Assembly: GCA_030849075.1 (NCBI GenBank)
Contig: JASAOO010003149.1
Span: 1 to 25,224 of the forward strand
DNA from: Zelonia costaricensis
Taxonomy: Eukaryota; Euglenozoa; Kinetoplastea; Trypanosomatida; Trypanosomatidae
DNA: 25,224 nucleotides
Direction: 5' to 3'
Made by a program: the position numbers and the translations under genes. Within the stretch, counting starts at the first letter, position 1, and the number at the start of each line of letters is the position of its first letter. The notes beneath the pieces are model-generated. The model made no database searches. It had not been told where the DNA came from and saw only the letters and a program-made list of their open reading frames with translations. Shown piece after piece: positions 1-7,024 of this stretch.

Positions 1-200
1 ACATCAGCGGCCCACGTCGGAGCGGCCCCACACGAGACGGGGGGAGGGAGTGCGTCACATCCCACTCTATCGATGCAAGCGCCCTCGCTTGAATTCGCGG
101 TTGCCCTTTTTCTCTTCGTCTTATGATTGCCGCCAGCGCGGCCGCGTGTACACGCAGTGGGAAAGCGGATGGCGATCGAGGCAGCGGAGGACGGCGCGGC

Positions 201-548
201 TCATGCTACCAGCCACTGCAGCACCTGCAGCCCGACGAAAGCCGGCACACAGACCCGTACGGGGTAGTAGACGTAGTCCTTCCGGGCCGCAACGTCCTCG
301 ACGGCGGCACCGTCTGCGCTGCCACCAAGCAGCCACCAGCACGCAGAGAAGACGGCGCTGTGCGCGGCGCCCAGCGTCGTCAGCCAGTCGGCGCCGAGCA
401 GCGTCGAGAATGCGGCGACGGTCCAGAGGCCCAAGCAGGCAACGGCGACCCCGCGGCGATCCAGCCGGGGCCACAGGTGCTGCGCCGTGTCCACCACCAT
501 GAAGGTGGAGACAAAGGTGATGATCGAGATGAGGAGAAAGTACAACAT
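201..548 (-). CDS. small multi-span membrane protein, unknown function
   Basis: This predicted protein has 115 residues. I do not recognise the family. It begins MLYFLLISIITF and has about four hydrophobic stretches that could be transmembrane helices: residues 1-20, roughly 32-56 (GVAVACLGLWTVAAFSTLLG), roughly 60-77 and the C-terminal 97-115, which ends LQWLVA. No cleavable signal peptide is separable from the first helix. The ORF continues 55 codons further upstream, but that part is low-complexity and crosses a minus-strand pyrimidine tract (about 630-652) and AG acceptor (607-608), so the ATG at 548 is preferred and leaves a 5' UTR of about 58 nt. It is the last minus-strand gene visible and follows the mitochondrial-like gene at 884-1348. 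The call as a real gene rests on the hydrophobic periodicity and the well-placed splice signal, both seen directly. The membrane location is inferred. Confidence 0.7.
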   Translation of the reverse strand: MLYFLLISIITFVSTFMVVDTAQHLWPRLDRRGVAVACLGLWTVAAFSTLLGADWLTTLGAAHSAVFSACWWLLGGSADGAAVEDVAARKDYVYYPVRVCVPAFVGLQVLQWLVA

Positions 549-883
549 GGTTCCTCTACACGTGTGGTGCAGCGTATGTGTTGTGTATGGGTGCAGCGAG
601 GAAGAGCTGCGTGCAAGGCGAGTGGAGGAGAGGGAAAGAAGAAAAGAAACGTGCGTGAGGGACCTCGCTGGCGCGGCAGTGCCACGGAAAGCACAACCGC
701 CCATTCGGTGCATTCTTCTTGTCGCGGCTTCAGTGATTCTTTCTTTTTTTTTGCTTTTGCTTGTTTGTTTCCGTTAGTGACTCTGTAAGAGAGCGCAGTA
801 AAAAAAAAAGGGGCGCGGGTCATACACACCAATATCACCATCGCGCGACTGCCGCACAGTCGCCGTCGCCGCAGAAGGGAGGG
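549..883. other. intergenic region with minus-strand splice acceptor
   Basis: This 335-base spacer lies between two minus-strand genes. It holds the minus-strand pyrimidine-rich tract and AG acceptor for the 201-548 gene (around 607-652). It also has T-runs near 742-752 and an A-run near 800-809 that probably belong to the 3' UTR of the 884-1348 gene. No coding potential beyond shadow frames is visible. Confidence 0.6.
607..652 (-). promoter_or_regulatory. candidate spliced-leader acceptor for the 201-548 gene
   Basis: On the minus strand a pyrimidine-rich tract (complement of about 630-652) is followed by AG at 607-608, about 59 nt before the ATG at 548. This is the usual arrangement of a trypanosomatid trans-splice site. 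The tract and AG are seen directly; their use is inferred. Confidence 0.5.
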
Positions 884-1348
884 TTATGAGCGGAGCTCCT
901 CCAATGCGCGCTTTTCGTCGGCAGCGGTCCAGCGCTGGTCGCGATCAAAGGCGCTCTTGACGACGTCCATGACAGCCACAAACGCCTTTCGCCGCTTGAT
1001 GTTGTCCTCGTCGCGCGCGTCCTGCTCGGCGCGGACGTAGGAGGCGTAGAGGCGCATGTAGTGCAGAGCCTCCCCCTGCATGCGGGTCTGCCACGCCACG
1101 GCAACCGTGAAGATAGCGACCCAGACGAGGAAGGACACCTTGCGGCACTTGCGCTTGTACTCGATGTCGACCTCCCGCAGCAGGTACGGGGCCAGCTGTG
1201 GGTCGCGGCGGGCGTAGAGGTCGAGGTGCTTCATGTAGGCGGAGCCTTTGGTGCGGTGCTCGAGCAGGTTCCAGCGGCGGCTGTACTGCAGCGCTGCCGC
1301 CCCGCACGGCGCCACCGCCGGCCGGCACACCAGCCGCAAGCGCTGCAT
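884..1348 (-). CDS. probable mitochondrial inner-membrane protein, single-span
   Basis: This predicted protein has 154 residues and its family is not recognised. The N-terminus (MQRLRLVCRPAVAP...) is rich in Arg and Ala and lacks acidic residues over the first 29 positions, as in a mitochondrial targeting peptide. One transmembrane helix is clear at about residues 71-87 (VSFLVWVAIFTVAVAW), preceded by a basic patch (YKRKCRK). The C-terminal third is charged and helical. This layout is common among small kinetoplastid-specific subunits of respiratory complexes, ATP synthase or import machinery, but nothing here identifies which. The start chosen is the ATG at 1348; the ORF remains open upstream to 1765 but that stretch is low-complexity and crosses pyrimidine tracts. 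The nearest AGs on the minus strand leave a 5' UTR of only a few bases, so a later start at Met39 (YMKHL) is possible but would remove the targeting peptide. Confidence 0.75.
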   Translation of the reverse strand: MQRLRLVCRPAVAPCGAAALQYSRRWNLLEHRTKGSAYMKHLDLYARRDPQLAPYLLREVDIEYKRKCRKVSFLVWVAIFTVAVAWQTRMQGEALHYMRLYASYVRAEQDARDEDNIKRRKAFVAVMDVVKSAFDRDQRWTAADEKRALEELRS

Positions 1349-1350
1349 CA

Positions 1351-1395
1351 CTGCTGGAGAGGCACCGAGAGGGAGAAAGGAAGGAAAACAAAAGC
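1351..1395 (-). promoter_or_regulatory. candidate spliced-leader acceptor for the 884-1348 gene
   Basis: The minus strand has a strong CT-rich tract (complement of about 1366-1395) and then AG dinucleotides at 1354-1355 and 1351-1352. They lie only 3-6 nt before the ATG at 1348, which is unusually close. The acceptor choice is uncertain. Confidence 0.4.
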
Positions 1396-1572
1396 GGAGT
1401 TCGGCGAAAGAGGATCTTTTTTGCTTGCTTGTTTCATGGAAAGGCGTCGAGGCGCGCATTCGGCTACGCGCCACCGCGCTACTTTCTTTTCTTTCTTTCT
1501 TGTCGTGTGGTTTACGGGACAGCACGCACATCGTTTGCTTAATCGTTAACGGAGCTCGCAGCTTACGAGATG

Positions 1573-1589
1573 CACACACACACACACAC
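1573..1589. repeat. CA microsatellite
   Basis: A run of alternating CA dinucleotides lies just beyond the 3' end of the 1599-2759 gene, in its presumed 3' UTR. Such tracts are common in trypanosomatid intergenic DNA. Confidence 0.85.
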
Positions 1590-1598
1590 TCACCCACG

Positions 1599-2759
1599 TC
1601 ATGCGCGAGCGCGCTTGGCGCCGGCGCCGGTGGCGCTCTGCAGCTTCTGCAGCTTCTCCCGAATGGCCTGCTGTGTCGCGGACGCCTTGGGCTGCGTGGC
1701 GTTGGTGAAGCGCACCTTGGCCGCGGCCAGCCGCTTCGCCTGCGGGGCGCCGAGCCGCTGCTCAAGCGTATGGGCGTAGCTTGGCTTCGCCGTGAGGGCC
1801 GCCAGCAGGTGCTGCGGCGCCGCCTTGCGTGCCTCCATGCGCGCCGTCACGTCCGCCTCCTCGGCCATCACGGCAGCAACAAGCTTGTTGCCGGCCTTTT
1901 CGTCGTCGCACCGCTCGAGCAGGTGGGCGACAACGTGCTCAAACGCGTCGCGGCGGCACAGCTCCCGCAGCGTCGGCCACTGCGCCACCGCGTCGACCAG
2001 CTTGTTCACGAGCGCCGCCGGGGCGTGGGCGGCGAGCACCGCCAGCACCTCCTCGCGCGGGCGTGCTGCCGTGGAGCTCACCTTCATGCTCGGGGCCAGC
2101 GCCTTGCCAACAAAGTCACCGGCGGCCACCACAACAGCCTCGTCGACGGAGCCGGCGAAGAGCGTGCGGCAGAAATCGACAGCGGCGGCGGCGCGAGCGG
2201 CGTCGTGGCACGATTCAGCGAGCGCCTTGTGTCCTTCAGCGGAGGAAAGCAGCGCCTTGGCAAATGCGGGGTCCACAACCACGAGGCGCGCAGCCGCCGA
2301 CAGCGTGAAGGCCGAGGAAAGGAGCGCTCCCTTCTTGACCGCCTTGAAGCGCTCGAGCAGCGCCTTGTAGGCCTCGCCGGTGCAGTCCTCGCGGAAGACG
2401 AGGCGCTCGAGCAGCTGCGCCAGCTGCTTGGCCAGTTCCTTCTTGGGGGCTGCCTTGAAGGACCAGACCGCCTCGTCCGCCGCGACGAGCTTGGCGGCGA
2501 CCTGCTCCACCGTCGCCGTCGTGCCAAACCGCACGAGCGCCGTGAGGATCGAGATGCCGTGCGTGTTGTCCAGCATCGCCGGCACGAAATTGCTCACGGC
2601 AGCGCAGAGCTGCTTCTGCGGCGCCCGCACCGTGGCCGTGGACAGGACGTGCGTGACATTTTTCGCCGACGTGGCGGCGGACAGGCACTCGACGCCGGCC
2701 GCCTCGATGGTCTCTGCCCACTTGCGCGGGTCGATCGAGAGCGACGCCGTCGAGGACAT
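1599..2759 (-). CDS. alpha-helical repeat protein, divergent PUF/PUM3-like candidate
   Basis: This predicted protein has 386 residues, begins MSSTASLSIDPRKW and ends in a basic tail (KRARA). It is almost entirely Ala/Leu/Val/Lys-rich helix. At about residues 54-92 a segment containing LDNTHGISILTALVRFGT resembles the Pumilio repeat pattern in which a helix containing N/D-x-x-G is followed by a hydrophobic helix and a Tyr/Phe-Gly turn. Later helices (for example RRDAFEHVVAHLLERCDD) fit a similar periodicity. PUM3/Puf6-type proteins are nucleolar and act in ribosome assembly, and the basic C-terminus would suit that, but the match is divergent and I treat the family as tentative. Other helical repeat folds (HEAT, ARM) remain possible. 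The ATG at 2759 is the first in frame after a pyrimidine-rich stretch on the minus strand. A long open frame on the opposite strand is a GC-driven shadow. Confidence 0.8.
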   Translation of the reverse strand: MSSTASLSIDPRKWAETIEAAGVECLSAATSAKNVTHVLSTATVRAPQKQLCAAVSNFVPAMLDNTHGISILTALVRFGTTATVEQVAAKLVAADEAVWSFKAAPKKELAKQLAQLLERLVFREDCTGEAYKALLERFKAVKKGALLSSAFTLSAAARLVVVDPAFAKALLSSAEGHKALAESCHDAARAAAAVDFCRTLFAGSVDEAVVVAAGDFVGKALAPSMKVSSTAARPREEVLAVLAAHAPAALVNKLVDAVAQWPTLRELCRRDAFEHVVAHLLERCDDEKAGNKLVAAVMAEEADVTARMEARKAAPQHLLAALTAKPSYAHTLEQRLGAPQAKRLAAAKVRFTNATQPKASATQQAIREKLQKLQSATGAGAKRARA

Positions 2760-3179
2760 TTAGGTAGCTGCGGGGTTGCGTATGGAGAGAGCAGTGTGGG
2801 GGGCTGAAATGCACTAGGAGACGGGACAAAAAACCGAAAAGAGGAGCAGGCAGTAGTAGCAACAGCAGAAGCAGTAGTTGAAGAGAGAGATACGTAGCAC
2901 AGAGTAGAGCCTCTTTTTTTTTTTTCTCACTCAGACTTCTGAAGAGTCATTTTTCCCTCCTCTTTTTTTTTTTCGTCTTCTATTATTCCTTCTTCGGAAT
3001 CTACAAGGCGATCGAAAGGCGAGGAAGCAACCTGAGAATCGAAAAAAACAAACTCGACACACGTCGTTGGAGAAATACGGAGGCGGAAGCATGGGGTGGG
3101 AACAAATGGCGAGCAAACAAACACACACACACACAAACAGACACAAATGCACGAGAATAAGACGGGGAAATCGGGAGGA
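2760..3179. other. intergenic/UTR region between PUF-like and R-SNARE genes
   Basis: This 420-base region contains the probable minus-strand acceptor for the PUF-like gene (AG at 2768-2769 after a C/T-rich stretch opposite about 2785-2805). It also has T-runs at about 2911-2926 and 2962-2973, and an AC microsatellite at 3121-3135. No gene is seen; the short frames here are low-complexity. Confidence 0.6.
3121..3135. repeat. AC microsatellite
   Basis: Short alternating AC run, located in the presumed 3' UTR of the R-SNARE gene. Confidence 0.8.
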
Positions 3180-3842
3180 TCAGCACTTCTTGAAGTCGAT
3201 GCCGCAGACGGCAAAGGCGATGATGAGAGCCAGGACGCCAAGGAAGAGTACGACGCCGATGATGATCTTAATGTTGTGCATGAGGATGGCCCGCCGCAGG
3301 TCGCGTGCGTTGGAGTGGAAGCCCTGCGCCTCGTCGCGCAGCAGCTCCGTGCGGTCGCACAAGGTGTCGATGCGGTCGCCGCGCTCGATGATGCTGTCGA
3401 GGTTCTGCAGCATGACCTCGCGCGTGGCGTTGAGTTGGTCCTTGATGCGGCCAATCTTGTCTGACTGCGGGTTCTCGTTGAAGAGCTTGCGCGAGGCGGC
3501 TAGGGTGGAGCTGAACGCGCCGCAGTTAGCGGGCGTCAGGTCGGCGTGGCGTGGGTAGCGGTCGGCGCCGCCGGCAAAGGCCGTCTTGAAGGCGTCCTTG
3601 ACCTGGATGAGGAAGCCAAAGACGATGCGGTTCTCGTACTGGCCCGTCGTCGTGCACGCGTACACAATTTCGTTCTCGACAAGGAAGTGGAAGACGTCCT
3701 GCTCGAACTGGTAGCTCACCTTGGCGTCATGGCGTGGGAGCAGGCTCAGCATCTTTTGCAGCGCCGGCCTCGCCGACTGCGAGACGCTCTCCTCGGCGAT
3801 GATGGCCCGCTCGAACACCACCAGCGAGCTGTTGATGGGCAT
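3180..3842 (-). CDS. longin-type R-SNARE, VAMP7-like
   Basis: This 220-residue protein has the full VAMP7-type layout. Residues 1-115 form the longin domain (MPINSSLVVFERAIIAEES..., with YQFEQDVFHFLVEN and ENRIVFGFLIQVKDAF). Residues about 126-187 form the SNARE coiled-coil with heptad hydrophobics. The central zero-layer Arg is R154 in SIIERGDRIDTL, marking it as an R-SNARE. Residues about 192-212 are a C-terminal transmembrane anchor (IKIIIGVVLFLGVLALIIAF), followed by a short tail ending FKKC. Such proteins sit on endosomal, lysosomal or secretory vesicles and pair with three Q-SNARE helices to drive membrane fusion; the longin domain regulates folding and trafficking. Length and domain order are typical and nothing looks broken. 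The ATG at 3842 begins the longin domain, and a minus-strand CT-rich tract (opposite about 3950-3966) with AG near 3928 fits a trans-splice site. Which trypanosomatid VAMP7 paralogue it is cannot be decided. Confidence 0.95.
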   Translation of the reverse strand: MPINSSLVVFERAIIAEESVSQSARPALQKMLSLLPRHDAKVSYQFEQDVFHFLVENEIVYACTTTGQYENRIVFGFLIQVKDAFKTAFAGGADRYPRHADLTPANCGAFSSTLAASRKLFNENPQSDKIGRIKDQLNATREVMLQNLDSIIERGDRIDTLCDRTELLRDEAQGFHSNARDLRRAILMHNIKIIIGVVLFLGVLALIIAFAVCGIDFKKC

Positions 3843-3927
3843 CCGGCGACTGCACGGTGGTGATGGTGGTGGTGTGTAATGCGACAGAGTCGGGGATATG
3901 CGTGTGCGCGTTGTCTGTGAGTGACTG

Positions 3928-3966
3928 CTTTACCAGAAAGTCATCGAGAGGAAGAGAGAGAGTCGG
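3928..3966 (-). promoter_or_regulatory. candidate spliced-leader acceptor for the R-SNARE gene
   Basis: On the minus strand the complement of 3950-3966 is a CT-rich tract. It is followed by AG at about 3928-3929, some 85 nt upstream of the ATG at 3842. A nearer AG at 3850-3851 is the alternative. Confidence 0.45.
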
Positions 3967-4474
3967 AAACAGCGGGAGAGCGAAGGACGGCATTTTATTG
4001 TTGTCTTTATCTGTTGGCTTCTATTTTTTTTTTTTTTGCACGGGGTATGAGTGGCGCAGGGGAGGAGCGCTGATTATAACAGTGACGACCCCCCAATTCA
4101 TCGACTCGGGGACACGCACGCAGACAGGCGCACCACAGAAAGAACATCGCCAGGGGAGGAGGACTAAAATAACAAAATGAGGAAGATGGGGGGAGAAGGA
4201 GAAACGAAAAATAACAAAGAGGACAAATAAAGGGGTGGCAGATGGAAACCCCTCACGCGTGCGGGTGGGTGCACTACGGCTTAATACAAGGAGAAGCAAC
4301 AGGGAGTGCAGGGTCAGCCGAATCCGTCTGTGCCTTTTTTTTTCTTTCTTTGGTTGTCGTGTGGGAGCGCTTGCAATGGGGTTCGTTCTCCCTCAATGAC
4401 CGACAAAAACGGGCGCAGCAACGAGGAGGAGAGAAAGGGAAGCGGGGGAGGTAGAAAAACAGAGCAGAGGGCAC

Positions 4475-4494
4475 GTGTGTGTGTGTGTGTGTGT
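4475..4494. repeat. GT microsatellite
   Basis: About ten GT units lie in the presumed 3' UTR of the GH32 gene. Confidence 0.85.
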
Positions 4495-4904
4495 ATAAGC
4501 GTCGCTGCCGCAGCGAGGTGGAGAGGAAGGAGGAGGCGCCATAAGACAAGATCAGGCGAGAAGAGCCGCTTGAGGAACCGCAAGCCTGCGGGAGCTTATG
4601 CCGACAGCGCCCCTTCCCTGCACAAAGGAAAACAAAGAAGAAGAAAAGGGAAATGAAAACACACACTCAGACTCACACACTCAGCAGCCCTCACCGACGG
4701 AGGAAGGAAGAACAGAAGCGCGCCGCTGCCGCCTTGAGCTTCGTCGACCGGCTCTCCTTCAAATTTAGCGCCGCGGTCCTCCTTCTCTAGTGAAGGAGAA
4801 AAAAGAGCCGACTCTCATCGTATCCTTTTTTTGTTGTTGTTTGTTCGCGGTGGTGGCGTCGTCGCTGTCGCCGGTGAGCATGAACGTGTGCATGTGTGTG
4901 CGTA

Positions 4905-6374
4905 CTACTGCATGATCGCCGGGTTCAGCGTCCAAATGTCGCCGCGCGAGACGTGCGCGATGCCGTTGATGGCGAAGAGCGAGAGCAGGCGGTCGCGGCG
5001 TGCGGGGTAGATGCGGGTGCTCAGCACGGCGTCGCCCTCGTTGACAAAGACCTCGACGCTGGACTTGTCGAAGAAGACGTGCACGAGCAGCGAGGCTTGC
5101 GCCGGGAGCGGGCAACTGCGATACCCGCTGATGTCGTGCTCGGGGTAGTGGCGGTTCACGACGAGGCGTCGGCTTTGCCCGTCAACGTAAATCTCAAGCC
5201 CGCGGCCAAGCCACAGCCCGTACTTCTCCGCCGTGCTCTTCTCGAGGTCGAAGAGGACGCGAACCTCGTACGATGTGCAGTCCGCCAGCAGCCGCAGCTG
5301 CGAATTGTCGCGGACGACCTGGGGCGGCAGGTACTGGTAGTTGCTCCGGATGCTCTCCATTTCCTTCACCGGCGGCGTGCGAATGCGGCCGCTTGCCTCG
5401 TCGACGAGCAGGACGCGTGGAATGGACAGCATGCCGGCCCAGTGGTGCTGCTTTGTCGGCATGTTGGTGTCCCACATGTCGAGCCAGCCAACAAAGACGC
5501 GCCGGCCGTCGCGCGTCAGAAACGACTGCGCGCCGTAAAAATCGTGGCCAAGATCGAGCTCCTTGAACCGGGACGTGACGCTGAAAATCTCGTGCGGCTT
5601 CCACGCACCCATGAGGAGGCCGGTCTGGTAGCGGTTACGGTACAGGTACGCGTCGGGCTGCATACCCTGCGGCGAGAACATAAGCAGCTGGTGATGCTGC
5701 AGTGGGAAAAAGCCGGGGCACTCCCACATGTACACGTTGCGGTCCTCCGACTTGGACAGAATCATGTACGTGCTGTCGTCCCAGTCCTCCAGATCGTCGG
5801 TGCTGTAGAGGAGCAGCTGACCCTGGTCCTTGGAGTCGCGGCCACCACAGACCATCCACCAGCGGCCGTCCTGGAACCACACGAACGGGTCGCGGAAGTG
5901 CGAGAAGCCGGCTGGCGGCTTGACAACGATGCCGCGCTTCTCAAAGTTGAAGCCATTTTCGCTGATGGCGAGACACTGCACCTGATAGATCTGGCTGTCG
6001 TCGGCAATGTCGGTCAGCCAGTGGTGGCCGGTATAGAAGACGTAAAGGCGGTCGTCGTAGACGACCGAGGTGCCGGAAAAGCAGCCGTCGCGGTCCCAGT
6101 CGTCGCCTGGGGCTAGGGCGATGGGGTGGTGCCGCCAGTGGATCATGTCCTCGCTCGTCGAGTGGCCCCAGTGCATTGGGCCCCACTCCGCCGCGTAGGG
6201 GTGGTGCTGGTAGAAAACGTGGTAGAGTCCTTTAAAGTAGATCATGCCGCACGGCGCGTTCATCGAGCTCGCGTACGGCGCGACATGGTAAAGTGGGTAG
6301 TACTCCTTGTCGATTGTTTTGCGGATTGCCAGCACGGCGTTGTTCGCCTCCTCTACGCGCTGCTCGTGTGACAT
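4905..6374 (-). CDS. GH32 sucrase/invertase-like protein with altered nucleophile motif
   Basis: This 489-residue protein has glycoside hydrolase family 32 architecture: an N-terminal five-bladed propeller and a C-terminal beta-sandwich. It follows bacterial CscA-type sucrose hydrolases closely (GPMHWGHSTSEDMIHW, IALAPGDDWDRDGCFSG, HFRDPFVW, MWECP, LMFSPQGM, SSVEVFVN). Active members cleave sucrose to glucose and fructose. The RDP aspartate (D162) and acid/base glutamate (E218 in WECP) are present. The nucleophile motif, normally NDPNG, reads NAPCG at residues 39-43, so the catalytic Asp is Ala40 (codon at 6255-6257), and the usual preceding Trp is Ser. Activity is therefore doubtful although the frame is intact. 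No signal peptide is seen. The start at 6374 is the first ATG in the frame, 16 nt after an AG acceptor with a strong pyrimidine tract. Likeness to enterobacterial enzymes suggests an ancient lateral acquisition. It is the first gene of the minus-strand cluster. Confidence 0.93.
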   Translation of the reverse strand: MSHEQRVEEANNAVLAIRKTIDKEYYPLYHVAPYASSMNAPCGMIYFKGLYHVFYQHHPYAAEWGPMHWGHSTSEDMIHWRHHPIALAPGDDWDRDGCFSGTSVVYDDRLYVFYTGHHWLTDIADDSQIYQVQCLAISENGFNFEKRGIVVKPPAGFSHFRDPFVWFQDGRWWMVCGGRDSKDQGQLLLYSTDDLEDWDDSTYMILSKSEDRNVYMWECPGFFPLQHHQLLMFSPQGMQPDAYLYRNRYQTGLLMGAWKPHEIFSVTSRFKELDLGHDFYGAQSFLTRDGRRVFVGWLDMWDTNMPTKQHHWAGMLSIPRVLLVDEASGRIRTPPVKEMESIRSNYQYLPPQVVRDNSQLRLLADCTSYEVRVLFDLEKSTAEKYGLWLGRGLEIYVDGQSRRLVVNRHYPEHDISGYRSCPLPAQASLLVHVFFDKSSVEVFVNEGDAVLSTRIYPARRDRLLSLFAINGIAHVSRGDIWTLNPAIMQ

Positions 6375-6390
6375 GGATGCAGAGGTGATG

Positions 6391-6450
6391 CTGTCGAGAT
6401 AGGAGCCATGGCAAAGAGAAGGAAGCGGCAAAAAGTGAAGGTCAGTGCAG
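6391..6450 (-). promoter_or_regulatory. spliced-leader acceptor for the GH32 gene
   Basis: On the minus strand a long CT-rich tract (complement of about 6405-6450) ends in AG at 6391-6392, 16 nt before the ATG at 6374. This placement supports that start codon, because no in-frame ATG lies further upstream. Confidence 0.65.
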
Positions 6451-6915
6451 AGTCGGAGAGAGTGTTCATGAGTCCAGTGTTGTCGAGCGCGCCGCTCGAA
6501 ACGCGTTTTTCAGGGGACAGCGAAACGAGGCATGTTGCCGTTCATTTATCGGCCACAACGTTCTCCGCTCGCAAAAAAAAGTGCCAGAAAAGCCGAGGAC
6601 GTCTCTTGCTGCAACGATTCCAGCGGGGCGCAGGGCTAGCGGCGGCACAACTGCGCACTCCCGACCGCACAGCCGCAAAGGAGTCACGCACCCGGCGGGA
6701 ACCGGGGGAAGAGCATATCAGCCGGTGCCGCGGGGGGGATTTTCGGCGCGCATGTAGCCAACGCGCGGTCAGGTGACCGGCATCTGAAGTTGCCGCGGCG
6801 CAAGGAACAGCACCCGCCAGGTCCGACGTCAAGGCCGGCTGCGGGGGGCCACGCGAATCAGCGCCACTTCGCCGCCGATCGTATCAGTGGCGCTCCGCGA
6901 ATGCGGCGTGCGAGA

Positions 6916-6965
6916 GGGGGGGGGTTGTCCCGCTGGGGGGTCCTCCAGGTGCGGGGGGGGGGGGG
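6916..6965 (+). other. G-run cluster, possible G-quadruplex
   Basis: Three plus-strand guanine runs of 9, 6 and 13 bases occur within 50 bases (6916-6924, 6935-6940, 6953-6965). Separated by loops of about 10-12 bases, or subdivided internally, they could form a G-quadruplex. The runs are seen directly; folding is inferred. Confidence 0.5.
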
Positions 6966-7024
6966 TTCGCCGGTCTTTCGAGGGCCCGTCCCCCTTGCCC
7001 AATCGGTCAAAACCGGAGGACCCC
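6937..7024. repeat. 10-bp inverted repeat in the strand-switch region
   Basis: GGGGTCCTCC at 6937-6946 is the exact reverse complement of GGAGGACCCC at 7015-7024, with a 68-base spacer. It could form a hairpin stem beside the G-runs. It may be chance in such GC-rich DNA. Confidence 0.4.

Larger units (their letters stand above)
3843..4904. other. intergenic/UTR region between R-SNARE and GH32 genes
   Basis: About 1.06 kb separates these two minus-strand genes and should contain the GH32 3' UTR and the R-SNARE 5' UTR. I see a minus-strand CT-rich tract near 3950-3966 with AG at about 3928, a T-run at 4024-4036 and a GT microsatellite at 4475-4494. Open frames here (for example minus 4274-4666) are built of homopolymer and dinucleotide codons and look noncoding. 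No RNA gene is recognised. Confidence 0.6.

Noticed and set aside
1248..2807. 519-codon plus-strand open frame
   Set aside because: It lies antisense to the PUF-like gene, has Arg/Gly/Leu-rich composition without domains, and is a typical GC-rich shadow frame.
4274..4666. 130-residue minus-strand ORF in the R-SNARE/GH32 spacer
   Set aside because: It is made of homopolymer and GT-repeat codons (runs of Phe and Thr-His) and is consistent with UTR sequence.
4896..6116. 406-codon plus-strand open frame
   Set aside because: It is exactly antisense to the GH32 gene, whose family is clear, and has no recognisable domain.
6408..6776. 122-residue plus-strand ORF overlapping the GH32 5' region
   Set aside because: It is basic low-complexity translation with no domain, and it overlaps the minus-strand splice tract of the GH32 gene.
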